A DNA stretch of 24,185 nt. It comes from JAENVT01 sp031373785 (lineage in GTDB: Bacteria; Actinomycetota; Acidimicrobiia; Acidimicrobiales; Ilumatobacteraceae). The notes under the pieces were generated by a model. The model did not search any database, was not told the origin of the DNA, and was given only the letters and a program-made list of their open reading frames with translations. Within the stretch, counting starts at the first letter, position 1; each line of letters begins with the position of its first letter. The position numbers were made by a program, and so were the translations under genes. Positions 8,240-15,995 of the stretch are shown here, in pieces. The stretch is taken from NCBI GenBank assembly GCA_031373785.1, contig JANMNE010000186.1, forward strand, positions 1-24,185. Direction: 5' to 3'.

Positions 8240-8932
8240 GTGAACCCACTGGTTGTGATCGTCGGCCGTCAGTCGACCGAGGCACCGGATGTGCGCGGCA
8301 AGCCGTTCGCCGCTGCGCAGACGTACTTCCGGGCGGTCGAACGGGGTGGCGGAACCCCGTTGATGCTGCCGCCGATCCCCGGATTGATCGACGACATCCC
8401 CGCACTGCTGCGCCGGGTCGATGCCGTCGTGTTCCACGGCGGCGGCGATGTCGACCCTCGGCACTACGGGCAAGAAGCCACGGAGGAATCGCTCTACGGC
8501 ATCGTTCCCGAACACGACGAGATGGAGCTGGCGATGATGTCGGCGGCGATCGACGCCAACACCCCGGTGCTGGCGATCTGCCGCGGGCTGCAAGTGCTCA
8601 ACGTCGCTCTCGGCGGCACGCTGGTGCAAGACATCGGCAACGACGATCACTGGCATCACTTCACGGTCAACGAACTCGAGCCGGGGTCGCGGATCGCCAA
8701 GGCCATGGGCACCGACCGGCCCGAACGGTGCCATTGCGTGCACCACCAGGCTCTCGACCGCGTCGGCGACGGGCTGCGCGTCGTCGGTCGGCACGCCTCT
8801 GGGATCGTGCATGCGGTCGAGCTCGATGGCTCGCAATGGATCGTCGGGACCCAGTGGCATCCAGAGGACTCGGCCCACGAAGATCCTCAACAACAAGCCC
8901 TGTTCGACGAACTGATCCGCCAAGCCACCTGA
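8240..8932 (+). CDS. Gamma-glutamyl-gamma-aminobutyrate hydrolase family protein (PuuD-like), copy 2
   Basis: 230 residues, clearly a paralogue of the preceding gene: both share EESLYGIV, LGGTLVQDIGND and QWHPED blocks. The triad is Cys114 in ICRGLQVLN, His207 and Glu209. GTG at 8240 is chosen since it gives the same N-terminal strand (NPLVVIVGR) as copy 1 and lies four bases after that gene's stop; the upstream part of the open frame overlaps copy 1 in another frame. The N-terminal 40 residues and the stretch around residues 140-165 differ most from copy 1, which suggests split substrate preference or a heteromeric pair. No hairpin with a T-run follows the stop. Confidence 0.85.
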   Translation: MNPLVVIVGRQSTEAPDVRGKPFAAAQTYFRAVERGGGTPLMLPPIPGLIDDIPALLRRVDAVVFHGGGDVDPRHYGQEATEESLYGIVPEHDEMELAMMSAAIDANTPVLAICRGLQVLNVALGGTLVQDIGNDDHWHHFTVNELEPGSRIAKAMGTDRPERCHCVHHQALDRVGDGLRVVGRHASGIVHAVELDGSQWIVGTQWHPEDSAHEDPQQQALFDELIRQAT

Positions 8933-8956
8933 CTCGCTACCCCGGCGTTCGGGCCA

Positions 8957-8998
8957 GGTCGGGTCGAGGTCCGGGTCCGGGTCGAGGTCGAGTCGGGC
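8957..8998 (+). repeat. Degenerate GGTCGAG/CCGGGTC simple repeat
   Basis: About 42 bases built from alternating GGTCGAGGTC and CCGGGTC words directly before the palindromic repeat units. It has no coding sense and probably arose by slippage. Confidence 0.5.
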
Positions 8999-9043
8999 GC
9001 GATATCACGCCACCGCCGGCTCATCCCGCGCCCACGTGGACTG
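8992..9043 (+). repeat. REP-like palindromic repeat, upstream unit 1
   Basis: A 52-nt unit opening with GTCGGGCGCGATATCACGCC and ending near CGCGCCCACGTGG. GGGCGCG (8995-9001) and CGCGCCC (9027-9033) form a 7-bp inverted pair around a loop that includes CACCGCCGGC. It is followed head-to-tail by a second unit that matches at about 49 of 52 positions by eye. Confidence 0.75.
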
Positions 9044-9095
9044 GTCGGGCGCGATATCACGCCACCACCGGCTCATCCCGCGCCCACGTGGGCCG
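9044..9095 (+). repeat. REP-like palindromic repeat, upstream unit 2
   Basis: Direct tandem copy of the unit at 8992-9043 with three base changes by eye. One change completes the 12-bp palindrome GCCCACGTGGGC at 9082-9093. Confidence 0.75.
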
Positions 9096-9171
9096 GTGGG
9101 GAGGGATGGCCGGCTCGACGACCTAGCGTGCAGAGCGGCTTCCCCCACGCAATCATCGACATGAACGTGAC

Positions 9172-9177
9172 GGAGGT
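9172..9177 (+). promoter_or_regulatory. Strong ribosome binding site of the AbiEi/DUF559 gene
   Basis: GGAGGT lies five bases before the ATG at 9183. It is the strongest Shine-Dalgarno match noticed in the window and fixes the start. Confidence 0.7.
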
Positions 9178-9182
9178 GGCCG

Positions 9183-10121
9183 ATGGGTCGTCCTTGGAAA
9201 GCCGCAGTGGATGCCTTCCTCAGCAGTCATCTGGGCGTGATCTCGACAGATCGCCTTCTCAAGCTGGGTTGCCCGAGTCGAACGCTGGCCAACCTGGTCT
9301 CGGACGGCAGCCTGATCACCATGTTGCCGGGCGTGTTTCGCAGCGCGCAGTGGCCGTGCAACCGTGAGCAGATCCTGGCGGCGGTCTGCGCACGCAACCT
9401 GGCGGCGATGATCGGCTTCACCACGGCCGGACAAGAGTGGACCCTCCGGCTGATGACCGACCCGTTGATCCACGTGCTCGTGCCCCACGGTCGGTCTCCG
9501 GAGATGCCGGGCGTCGTGGTGCATCGGTGTCGGCGCATCGATCCGGTCGACATCGTGCAGCGGCCAGATGGCATCCGCCTCACCAGTCCGCCACGCACGC
9601 TGTTCGACAGCGCCGACATGATCGGCACCGAGGCGACGACCTCCGTGATCGAGCAACTCCTGAACGAACATCGAGTCACGTTCGGAACCATCAGCGACAC
9701 GGTGCATCGCCTCTACCATCCGAACCGACCCGGCGCTGCCACGATGCTCTCAGTGATCCAGTCGCGACCTGCCTGGCGGTCGGCGTTGCAGTCCGACCTC
9801 GAGGTCAAGGTGTTGGAGGAGATCGCCGAGCAGGGACTGCCCGCACCCGTCCCACAGTTTCCAGTGCGCCTACCCGGGCGTGGCCGCGACATCCGCATTG
9901 ACTTCGCCTGGCCGAGCGCGAGGCTCGCCGTCGAGGTCGACCACCCGTCGTGGCACGACGGAGCCGCCGACTCTCACGCCGACAAGGGGCGCGACCGCAA
10001 GCTCACGACGATCGGATGGACGTCGACGCGGGTCACCAACATCGACGTGCACGGCGGTCTTCGCGAGGCGGTGACCGACATCGGCAACATTCTCACCCGC
10101 CTGACGACCGGCGCCGCGTAA
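9183..10121 (+). CDS. AbiEi-antitoxin-like domain plus DUF559 (Vsr/PD-(D/E)XK-like) protein
   Basis: 312 residues. Residues 1 to about 60 look like the winged-helix N-terminal domain of AbiEi-type antitoxins (VISTDRLLKLGCPSRTLANL, then LPGVFR). The middle resembles the AbiEi C-terminal region (RTLFDSAD at 138-145). Residues about 204-305 match the DUF559 domain, related to very-short-patch-repair endonucleases: RIDFAWP with Asp240, LAVEVDHPSWH with Glu251 and Asp253, and DRKLTTIGWTSTRVT at 271-285. The putative nuclease residues are intact. No toxin partner (AbiEii-like nucleotidyltransferase) is adjacent, so it is a stand-alone gene. Proteins of this architecture are common and often present in several copies in actinobacteria; their role is unproven, with DNA cleavage or repair being a guess. 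It is bracketed by palindromic repeats and is convergent with the nuo operon. Confidence 0.75.
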   Translation: MGRPWKAAVDAFLSSHLGVISTDRLLKLGCPSRTLANLVSDGSLITMLPGVFRSAQWPCNREQILAAVCARNLAAMIGFTTAGQEWTLRLMTDPLIHVLVPHGRSPEMPGVVVHRCRRIDPVDIVQRPDGIRLTSPPRTLFDSADMIGTEATTSVIEQLLNEHRVTFGTISDTVHRLYHPNRPGAATMLSVIQSRPAWRSALQSDLEVKVLEEIAEQGLPAPVPQFPVRLPGRGRDIRIDFAWPSARLAVEVDHPSWHDGAADSHADKGRDRKLTTIGWTSTRVTNIDVHGGLREAVTDIGNILTRLTTGAA

Positions 10122-10135
10122 GTGCGGCCGGGCTC

Positions 10136-10180
10136 GTCGGGCGCGACACCACGCCACCGCCGGCAAGAGTCGCGCCCGAC
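10136..10180 (+). repeat. REP-like palindromic repeat, downstream copy
   Basis: Same orientation and opening as the two upstream units (GTCGGGCGCGA, then CACGCCACCGCCGGC). Its arms form a perfect 12-bp inverted repeat: GTCGGGCGCGAC at 10136-10147 and GTCGCGCCCGAC at 10169-10180, with a 21-nt loop. It lies 14 bases after the AbiEi/DUF559 stop and could act as a terminator for that gene, though no T-run follows. Confidence 0.75.
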
Positions 10181-10197
10181 CGGGCCCGACGCCTGCA

Positions 10198-10215
10198 CAG
10201 CGCGCTCGCGCGCTG
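10198..10215 (-). terminator. Hairpin directly after nuoN, probable operon end
   Basis: CAGCGCG, loop CTCG, CGCGCTG: a 7-bp all-paired stem whose edge is one base beyond the nuoN stop codon (10217-10219). There is no T-run, so it may stall ribosomes, stabilise the 3' end, or terminate in a non-classical way, as is common in high-GC actinobacteria. Confidence 0.5.
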
Positions 10216-10216
10216 G

Positions 10217-11737
10217 TTACTTGGTGGCGACGGCGGCTTTGGCGGCGTCGATCAGCCAGGACGGGTAGATCCCGATGGCGATCGTGAAGCCGACCGACAG
10301 CGTCAGCGCGACGCCGGTCCACAGTGGCACTCGAATAGGTTCGCGAGTGGTGTCGTCGGGTTCGGGGTCGGTGACCCACATCGACACCATGATCCGCAGG
10401 TACAAGAACGCGGCGATCACCGATGCCACCATCGCGATGATCGCGATGGCGTAGCTGTGCTCTTCCACCGCTGCTTGGATCACACCGAACTTGGCCACGA
10501 AGCCTGAAGTCAGCGGAACACCGGCTTGCGCCAGCAGTAGCACGGTCATGGCCAGCGAGAGCAGGGGGTGCGACTTGCCGAGGCCGCGGAACGCGGCAAG
10601 ATCGGTGGCATTGTCGCCCGTGCGGCCGACCATCGTGACGACCGCGAACGTGCCGATGACCAGCACCGAATACAGCAGCATGTACATCAGCGCCGAAGGC
10701 ACGCCATTGCCGAGAGCAGGCTCACCGGCACGATGGCTGGCCGCCTCGACGCCGATCATGATGAACCCGGCGTGGCTGACCGAGGAGAACGCCAACATCC
10801 GTTTGACATTGGTCTGCACGACCGCCATCACCGAGCCGACCACCACCGTCAGCGCGGCCAGTACCCACACGATCGGGCGGTAATCGTCACGCCAGTGCGG
10901 CAGCGCGTAGATCAACACCCGAAGCATTGCGCCGAAGGCAGCGACCTTACCGACCGAGGCCATGAACGACGTGACAGGGGTGGGCGCCCCCTGGTAGACG
11001 TCGGGCGCCCAGAAGTGGAATGGCACCGACGCAGTCTTGAAACCCAATCCAACTAGCAGCATGGCGACACCGGCGAGGATGAACGCGTCGTGGCGGACGG
11101 CGGGGACGTTGGTGTTGAACGAGTCGACGATCTTGGTGAAGTTGGTGCTGCCGGCGGTTCCGTAGACCATCGCGATCCCGTAGAGGAAGAACGCCGAGGA
11201 GAAACCGCCGAGGATGAAGTACTTGATGCCACTTTCCTGGCTCTCGATGCGCTTGCGGTGGCTCGCGGCCATCACGTACATGGCGATCGACAGGATCTCC
11301 AAGCCGAGGAACAACACGATGAGGTCGTTGGCCGAGCCCATGACCACGCCGCCGATCGCAGCGAGCAGGTACAGGGCATAGACCTCGGGACCGTCGAGGT
11401 CTTCACGGCGAAGGTAGTCGTCGGTGACGAACGCGACCAACACCACCGCGACAGCAATGGTGATGGTGATGAACATCGTGAACACGTCGAACCGCAACGC
11501 CCCACCGACCAGTGTCGAGGCACCATCGTCAGTGATGTTGTCCCACAAGAAGAAGCACAGGATCATGGTCGCCAGGCCGGCGGCAGCCGTGAACAGTGCG
11601 TAGGTGTGGCGCGGCAGCCGTGGCGCCATGGCACCGACGAGCAGCAGCATCATCGCCGCGCCGAGCAGCACCAACAGCGGGCTGAGCGCGAACCAGTCGA
11701 CCGAGGGCCCGAGCAGGATGGGATCGGCGGCGATCAC
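10217..11737 (-). CDS. nuoN: NADH-quinone oxidoreductase subunit N
   Basis: 506 residues, a polytopic antiporter-like subunit of the complex I membrane arm, one of the three proton channels. Conserved charges are present: Glu147 in FLGLEILS, Lys234 in GFKTASVPFHFWAPD and Lys264 in SVGKVAAFG. The motif APDVYQGAPTPV is diagnostic for NuoN over NuoL and NuoM. The GTG start overlaps the nuoM stop in a GTGA junction. It is the last gene of the operon, ending with TAA just before a GC hairpin. Many hydrophobic helices run through the whole length; I did not count them exactly. Confidence 0.95.
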   Translation of the reverse strand: MIAADPILLGPSVDWFALSPLLVLLGAAMMLLLVGAMAPRLPRHTYALFTAAAGLATMILCFFLWDNITDDGASTLVGGALRFDVFTMFITITIAVAVVLVAFVTDDYLRREDLDGPEVYALYLLAAIGGVVMGSANDLIVLFLGLEILSIAMYVMAASHRKRIESQESGIKYFILGGFSSAFFLYGIAMVYGTAGSTNFTKIVDSFNTNVPAVRHDAFILAGVAMLLVGLGFKTASVPFHFWAPDVYQGAPTPVTSFMASVGKVAAFGAMLRVLIYALPHWRDDYRPIVWVLAALTVVVGSVMAVVQTNVKRMLAFSSVSHAGFIMIGVEAASHRAGEPALGNGVPSALMYMLLYSVLVIGTFAVVTMVGRTGDNATDLAAFRGLGKSHPLLSLAMTVLLLAQAGVPLTSGFVAKFGVIQAAVEEHSYAIAIIAMVASVIAAFLYLRIMVSMWVTDPEPDDTTREPIRVPLWTGVALTLSVGFTIAIGIYPSWLIDAAKAAVATK

Positions 11738-13248
11738 GGTGCGACCTCGACAGGTTGTGGATCGACATACGACGTCTTGTCGCTGACGTGCTCGATCAAC
11801 TTCTTCACGCTGGGTTCGATGCGATCAAGCATCGGCTTGGGATACAGCCCGGTGAACACGATCACTCCGACGAGTGGCAACAATACGGCTGCCTCGCGGA
11901 CCTTCAGCTCGCCGAAGCCCTTGTTGGCCTCGTCGGGCTCGCCGTGGAACACCCGTTGGTAGGCCCACAGGAGGTACAGCGCCGCCAGGATCACGCCCGT
12001 CGCGGCCACGACCGTCCACCACCTGGCGGTGAGGAACGAGCCGATCAGCACCAGGTACTCGCCGACGAACCCGTTGAGACCCGGCACGCCGATCGACGAC
12101 AGCATCACGACCATGAAGACGCCGGCGAAGATCGGGGCGACTTTCTGCAGGCCCTTCAGCTCGGAGATCTGTCGGGTGTGCCGACGGTCGTAGATCATGC
12201 CGACGAGCAAGAACAGCGCACCGGTCGACACACCATGGTTGATGTTCTGCATCACGCCGCCGGTGATCGACTGTGAGGTCATCGCGAAGATGCCGAGCAC
12301 GACGAAGCCGAGGTGAGCAATCGACGAATAGGCGACCAACCGTTTCAGGTCCTTCTGCATCGTCGCTGCAATGGCGCCGTAGATGATGCCGATGACCGCC
12401 AGGGTCAACCACAGGCTTCGGCTCCAGCGCGCTGCCTCGGGGAACAGGAACACCCCGAATCGCAGCAGGCCATAGGTGCCGAGTTTCAACATCACACCGG
12501 CGAGGATTACCGAGCCACCGGTCGGCGCCTGCGTGTGGGCGTCGGGCAGCCACGTGTGCAGCGGGAAGATCGGCACCTTGACAGCGAACGCGACCGCGAA
12601 GGCGAAGAACAACCAGCGGCCGGTGCTGGCGGCGAAGTCGGCCTTGGCCAACTCGACGAGATCGAAGGTCAGTGGGCCGCTGCCCTTCGCCAAGAAGGCC
12701 GTGGCGATGACGCCGACGAGCATGAACGCCGAGCCGACCATGGTGAACAAGAAGAACTTCGTGGCCGCGTAGACCCGGCCCTCGTAGCCCCACCCGGCGA
12801 TGAGGAAGTACATCGGCACGAGCACGATCTCGAAGAAGACGAAGAACAAGAACAGGTCGAGACTGATGAAACTGCCCATCAACCCGGCCTCGAGCAGCAG
12901 CATCCACGACAGGTAGCGCTTGTGGTCGTGATGGGGATCGGTGCCGGCGATCACGATCGGGAACAGCACGCCGGTCAGCAGCACCAGGAACAGCGAGATC
13001 CCGTCGATCCCGAGGTGCCACGAGATGCCCCACGGCTTGATCCAGGCGTGCTTGCTGACGAATTGGAAGTCGGCGTTGGCCTTGTCGAAGGCGGCGACCA
13101 CCCAGATGCTGAGACCGCCGGTGAACACGCTGGTCAGCAGAGCGGTCAGCTTCACCCATTCGGGCCGACGAGTGGAGAACGCAGCGACGAGCAGCGACCC
13201 GGCAGTCGGGACCAGCACGAGCATGGTGAGGATGGGGAATGAGATCAC
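11734..13248 (-). CDS. nuoM: NADH-quinone oxidoreductase subunit M
   Basis: 504 residues, second of the antiporter-like proton-pumping membrane subunits. Glu140 in FFVFFEIVLVPMYF, Lys224 in FAVKVPIFPLHTWLPDAH and Lys255 in VMLKLGTYGLLRFG are the expected channel residues. The GTG at 13248 overlaps the nuoL stop (GTGA) and begins with ISFPILTMLVLVPTAGS, a typical first helix. The frame is open far upstream to 14421, but that part is only the nuoL gene read out of frame. Confidence 0.95.
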   Translation of the reverse strand: MISFPILTMLVLVPTAGSLLVAAFSTRRPEWVKLTALLTSVFTGGLSIWVVAAFDKANADFQFVSKHAWIKPWGISWHLGIDGISLFLVLLTGVLFPIVIAGTDPHHDHKRYLSWMLLLEAGLMGSFISLDLFLFFVFFEIVLVPMYFLIAGWGYEGRVYAATKFFLFTMVGSAFMLVGVIATAFLAKGSGPLTFDLVELAKADFAASTGRWLFFAFAVAFAVKVPIFPLHTWLPDAHTQAPTGGSVILAGVMLKLGTYGLLRFGVFLFPEAARWSRSLWLTLAVIGIIYGAIAATMQKDLKRLVAYSSIAHLGFVVLGIFAMTSQSITGGVMQNINHGVSTGALFLLVGMIYDRRHTRQISELKGLQKVAPIFAGVFMVVMLSSIGVPGLNGFVGEYLVLIGSFLTARWWTVVAATGVILAALYLLWAYQRVFHGEPDEANKGFGELKVREAAVLLPLVGVIVFTGLYPKPMLDRIEPSVKKLIEHVSDKTSYVDPQPVEVAP

Positions 13249-15131
13249 AGGTTGCCCCGCACGATCACGAACCAGCCGAGCAGCGCCACGACACCAACGC
13301 CGATCGCGGCCGCATAGTTGCGGACGTTGCCGCTCTGCACCGTTCGGACCCGTTGCGCAGTGCCGCGAACCAAGCGGCCGACACCGTTGACCGCACCGTC
13401 GACGACGGTCGCGTCGTACCATGCAACCGCATCGAAGGCCTCCCGACCCGGGCCGCCCATGAACCTGCTGACGGCCTTGTCGTAGTACCAACCCTCGGCC
13501 AGCACGTGGGGTTCGATCACCTTGGCCTTGTGCTTGGCGTAGATCATGATCGACGCGGCGATGCCGATGAGCGCAACGACCGTGGCGATCACGGCCAGCG
13601 GCAACTTGGCAGTGGTGCTCTCGTGCGCGCCAACCACCGGTTCGAGCCATTGCGCCAGCTTTTCGGTGCTGGCCTTGAACGGCAGGTTCAGACCGCCGCC
13701 GACGATCGACAGCACAGCGAGCACCACGAGCGGCACCAGCATGATCGCCGGGCTCTCGTGCGGCTCGAAATCGCCGTGCGCGCCGTGCTCTTCGTGGGCG
13801 TCGTGCCAGCGAGCCTTGCCGTAGAACACCATGATCACCTGGCGGGTCATGTAGTACGCGGTCAGCAGCGCCGTGATGAGACCGAGTGCCCACAGCACCG
13901 GGCTCTTGTCGTATGCGGCCAGCAAGATGTCGTCCTTGCTCCAGAACCCGGCGAACGGCGGCACGCCGGCAATGGCCAGCCAGCCGACGATGAACGTGGC
14001 GGCGGTGATCGGCATCACCTTGCGGAGGGCGCCCATGCGGCGCATGTCTTGCTCGTGGTGCATCCCGTGGATCACCGCGCCGGAGCCGAGGAAGAGCAGC
14101 GCTTTGAAGAAGGCGTGCGTGACCATGTGGAAGATGGCTGCGGTGTACGCGCCGGAGCCGACCGCCAAGAACATGTACCCGAGTTGACTGACCGTCGAGT
14201 AGGCCAACACCTTCTTGATGTCGTTCTGGGCGACCGCAATGGTCGCCGCGAACAACGCTGTTGCGACGCCGACGATGGCGATCAGCGTTGGCGCGTACGA
14301 CGACGCGGCGTCGAGGATCGGGCTCATGCGACACATCAAGAACACGCCGGCCGTGACCATGGTCGCGGCGTGGATCAGCGCCGACACGGGCGTGGGGCCT
14401 TCCATCGCGTCGGGCAACCACAGGTACAAGGGCAGCTGCGCGCTCTTGCCGCAGGCGCCGATGAAGCAGAACAGCGCGATGGCAGTTGCCGTCGTCTGGG
14501 CCATGGTGTGCGCTTGCGCGTTGACGCCGGCATAGCTCAGCGTGCCGGTGGCCTGGAAGGCGAAGAACATCGCCATCATGAATCCCCAGTCACCGACACG
14601 GTTGGTGACGAACGCCTTCTTGCCCGCCGTGGCAGCGCTGTCCCGCTCGTGCCAGAACGAGATCAGCAGGTAGCTGCAGGTCCCCACGCCCTCCCACCCC
14701 AGGAAGGTGACGAGCATGTTCTCGCCGAGCACGAGCAGCAACATGCTGACCGCGAACAGGTTGAGGTAGAGGAAGAACTTGGAGAACCTCGGGTCACCCT
14801 GCATGTAGCCGATCGCATACAGGTGGATCAGCGTGCCGATCCCCGTGACGAACAGGCACATCGTGATGCTGAGAGGGTCGGCCAGGAACGCCATGTCGAC
14901 CTTCAGTGAGCCGACCGGGACCCACGAGAAGACCTTGCCGATGTGGTGACGCTCCTCGGCCGTCTTGGAGACGAGATCGAGGAACACGCCGACGGTCACG
15001 ACGAATGCGCCACCGCACATCAACGTGGCGAGGTAGCCGGCCTTCGGATCACCGAGTCGGCGGCCGAACAACAAGATGAGAACGAACCCGGTGAGCGGGA
15101 GCGCGGGGATCAACCAGATGACGTCGAGCAC
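13245..15131 (-). CDS. nuoL: NADH-quinone oxidoreductase subunit L
   Basis: 628 residues, the distal antiporter-like subunit; this length includes the C-terminal lateral helix region that runs along the membrane arm. Glu147 in LGWEGVGTCSYLLI and Lys229 in GACGKSAQLPLYLWLPDAM are at positions matching the E. coli pair (144 and 229, from memory). The motif EGPTPVSALIHAATMV (244-259) is diagnostic. The C-terminal part has a His/Glu-rich loop (HDAHEEHGAHGDFEPHE) and ends with a hydrophobic helix. The start is GTG, four bases after the nuoK stop; this and nuoB-nuoC are the only junctions of the operon without overlap. Confidence 0.95.
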   Translation of the reverse strand: MLDVIWLIPALPLTGFVLILLFGRRLGDPKAGYLATLMCGGAFVVTVGVFLDLVSKTAEERHHIGKVFSWVPVGSLKVDMAFLADPLSITMCLFVTGIGTLIHLYAIGYMQGDPRFSKFFLYLNLFAVSMLLLVLGENMLVTFLGWEGVGTCSYLLISFWHERDSAATAGKKAFVTNRVGDWGFMMAMFFAFQATGTLSYAGVNAQAHTMAQTTATAIALFCFIGACGKSAQLPLYLWLPDAMEGPTPVSALIHAATMVTAGVFLMCRMSPILDAASSYAPTLIAIVGVATALFAATIAVAQNDIKKVLAYSTVSQLGYMFLAVGSGAYTAAIFHMVTHAFFKALLFLGSGAVIHGMHHEQDMRRMGALRKVMPITAATFIVGWLAIAGVPPFAGFWSKDDILLAAYDKSPVLWALGLITALLTAYYMTRQVIMVFYGKARWHDAHEEHGAHGDFEPHESPAIMLVPLVVLAVLSIVGGGLNLPFKASTEKLAQWLEPVVGAHESTTAKLPLAVIATVVALIGIAASIMIYAKHKAKVIEPHVLAEGWYYDKAVSRFMGGPGREAFDAVAWYDATVVDGAVNGVGRLVRGTAQRVRTVQSGNVRNYAAAIGVGVVALLGWFVIVRGNL

Positions 15132-15135
15132 CGGG

Positions 15136-15456
15136 TCAGCCCTTCAGTTCCGCGAGGTCGTCCGCGTTGGCGTTGGGCTTGCGACGCAGGATCGCGACGA
15201 TGATGCCGAGACCGACCACGACCTCCGCAGCAGCGACGACCATCACGAAGAAGACGGTGGTCTGGCCACCGATGTCGTTCAGCTTCTTGGCGACCGCGAC
15301 GAACGAGAGGTTGACGGCGTTGAGCATCAGCTCGACGCACATCAGCATGATCAACGGGTTGCGGCGCACCAGCACGCCGACCGTACCGATGCCGAACAGC
15401 ACCGATGCCAGCACGAGGTACCACGTCGTCGTGGGAACAGCGACCGAGGCGATCAC
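15136..15456 (-). CDS. nuoK: NADH-quinone oxidoreductase subunit K
   Basis: 106 residues, three membrane helices, Mrp/MnhC-like subunit of the complex I membrane arm. Glu42 in MCVELMLNAVNL and Glu78 in AAAEVVVGLGI are the two buried glutamates, 36 residues apart as in E. coli (36 and 72). The GTG start overlaps the nuoJ stop in a GTGA junction. Confidence 0.95.
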   Translation of the reverse strand: MIASVAVPTTTWYLVLASVLFGIGTVGVLVRRNPLIMLMCVELMLNAVNLSFVAVAKKLNDIGGQTTVFFVMVVAAAEVVVGLGIIVAILRRKPNANADDLAELKG

Positions 15457-15995
15457 GACGGCGTGTCCGTTGGAGTCTTCGGCGCACGGCGGGCCAGCAG
15501 CACCGTGCCGACCACCGCGATCACCAGGAGGACCGAGGTGAGCTCGAACGCCAGCACGTGATCGCTGAACAGGTCGCGGGCCAGGGCGCGGATGTTGCTA
15601 TCGGGATCTGCCGTGGTGTCGACCGCAGTCTTGGCGACGTTGCCGATGTTGTCACGCGACGAGATGGCCGCGAACGCGACCAGGCCGATCACTCCGCCGC
15701 CGACCAGCACGGCGACCTTGCGCTGCAACTTGAACGGCTCGACGCGCAGGTCCTCCGCCGTATCGACGCCGAGCAACATGATGACGAACAAGAACAGCAC
15801 CACGATCGCCCCGGCGTAGACGATGACCTGCACTGCGGCGAGGAACTGGGCCTCTTGGGATACGTACATCACCGCGACACCGAACAAGGTGAGGATCAAA
15901 CTGAGCGCGGCGTGAACCGGATGCGACCGAGTCACGACCCCGATCGCGCCGGCCAGGATCATCAGGCCGGCAACTATGAAGACGAACAGTTGCAT
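15453..15995 (-). CDS. nuoJ: NADH-quinone oxidoreductase subunit J
   Basis: 180 residues, membrane subunit between NuoK and the heel of complex I. It starts MQLFVFIVAGLMILAGAIGV and holds the family block HPVHAALSLILTLFGVAVMY and then AVQVIVYAGAIVVLFLFVIMLLG, whose helix is expected to carry the pi-bulge. The tail ARRAPKTPTDTPS is polar. The ATG at 15995 shares one base with the nuoI stop (TAATG). The upstream open frame to 16145 is arginine-rich and not real. Confidence 0.93.
   Translation of the reverse strand: MQLFVFIVAGLMILAGAIGVVTRSHPVHAALSLILTLFGVAVMYVSQEAQFLAAVQVIVYAGAIVVLFLFVIMLLGVDTAEDLRVEPFKLQRKVAVLVGGGVIGLVAFAAISSRDNIGNVAKTAVDTTADPDSNIRALARDLFSDHVLAFELTSVLLVIAVVGTVLLARRAPKTPTDTPS

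Noticed and set aside
8992..9095. A CRISPR array
   Set aside because: Only two units are present, head to tail with no spacers between, and no cas genes are near.
9183..10121. A complete AbiE type IV toxin-antitoxin pair
   Set aside because: No AbiEii-like nucleotidyltransferase gene is adjacent on either side, and the protein carries a DUF559 domain, so it is treated as a stand-alone protein.
11734..14421. An 895-residue minus-strand open frame that looks like a fused protein
   Set aside because: Only the part from 13248 down is NuoM; the rest is nuoL read in the wrong frame, giving Arg/His-rich text with no family likeness. A GTGA junction marks the true start.
13239..14909. A 556-residue plus-strand open frame opposite nuoL
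   Set aside because: Composition is His/Arg/Asp/Gln-rich with no domain; the opposite strand is a clear NuoL.
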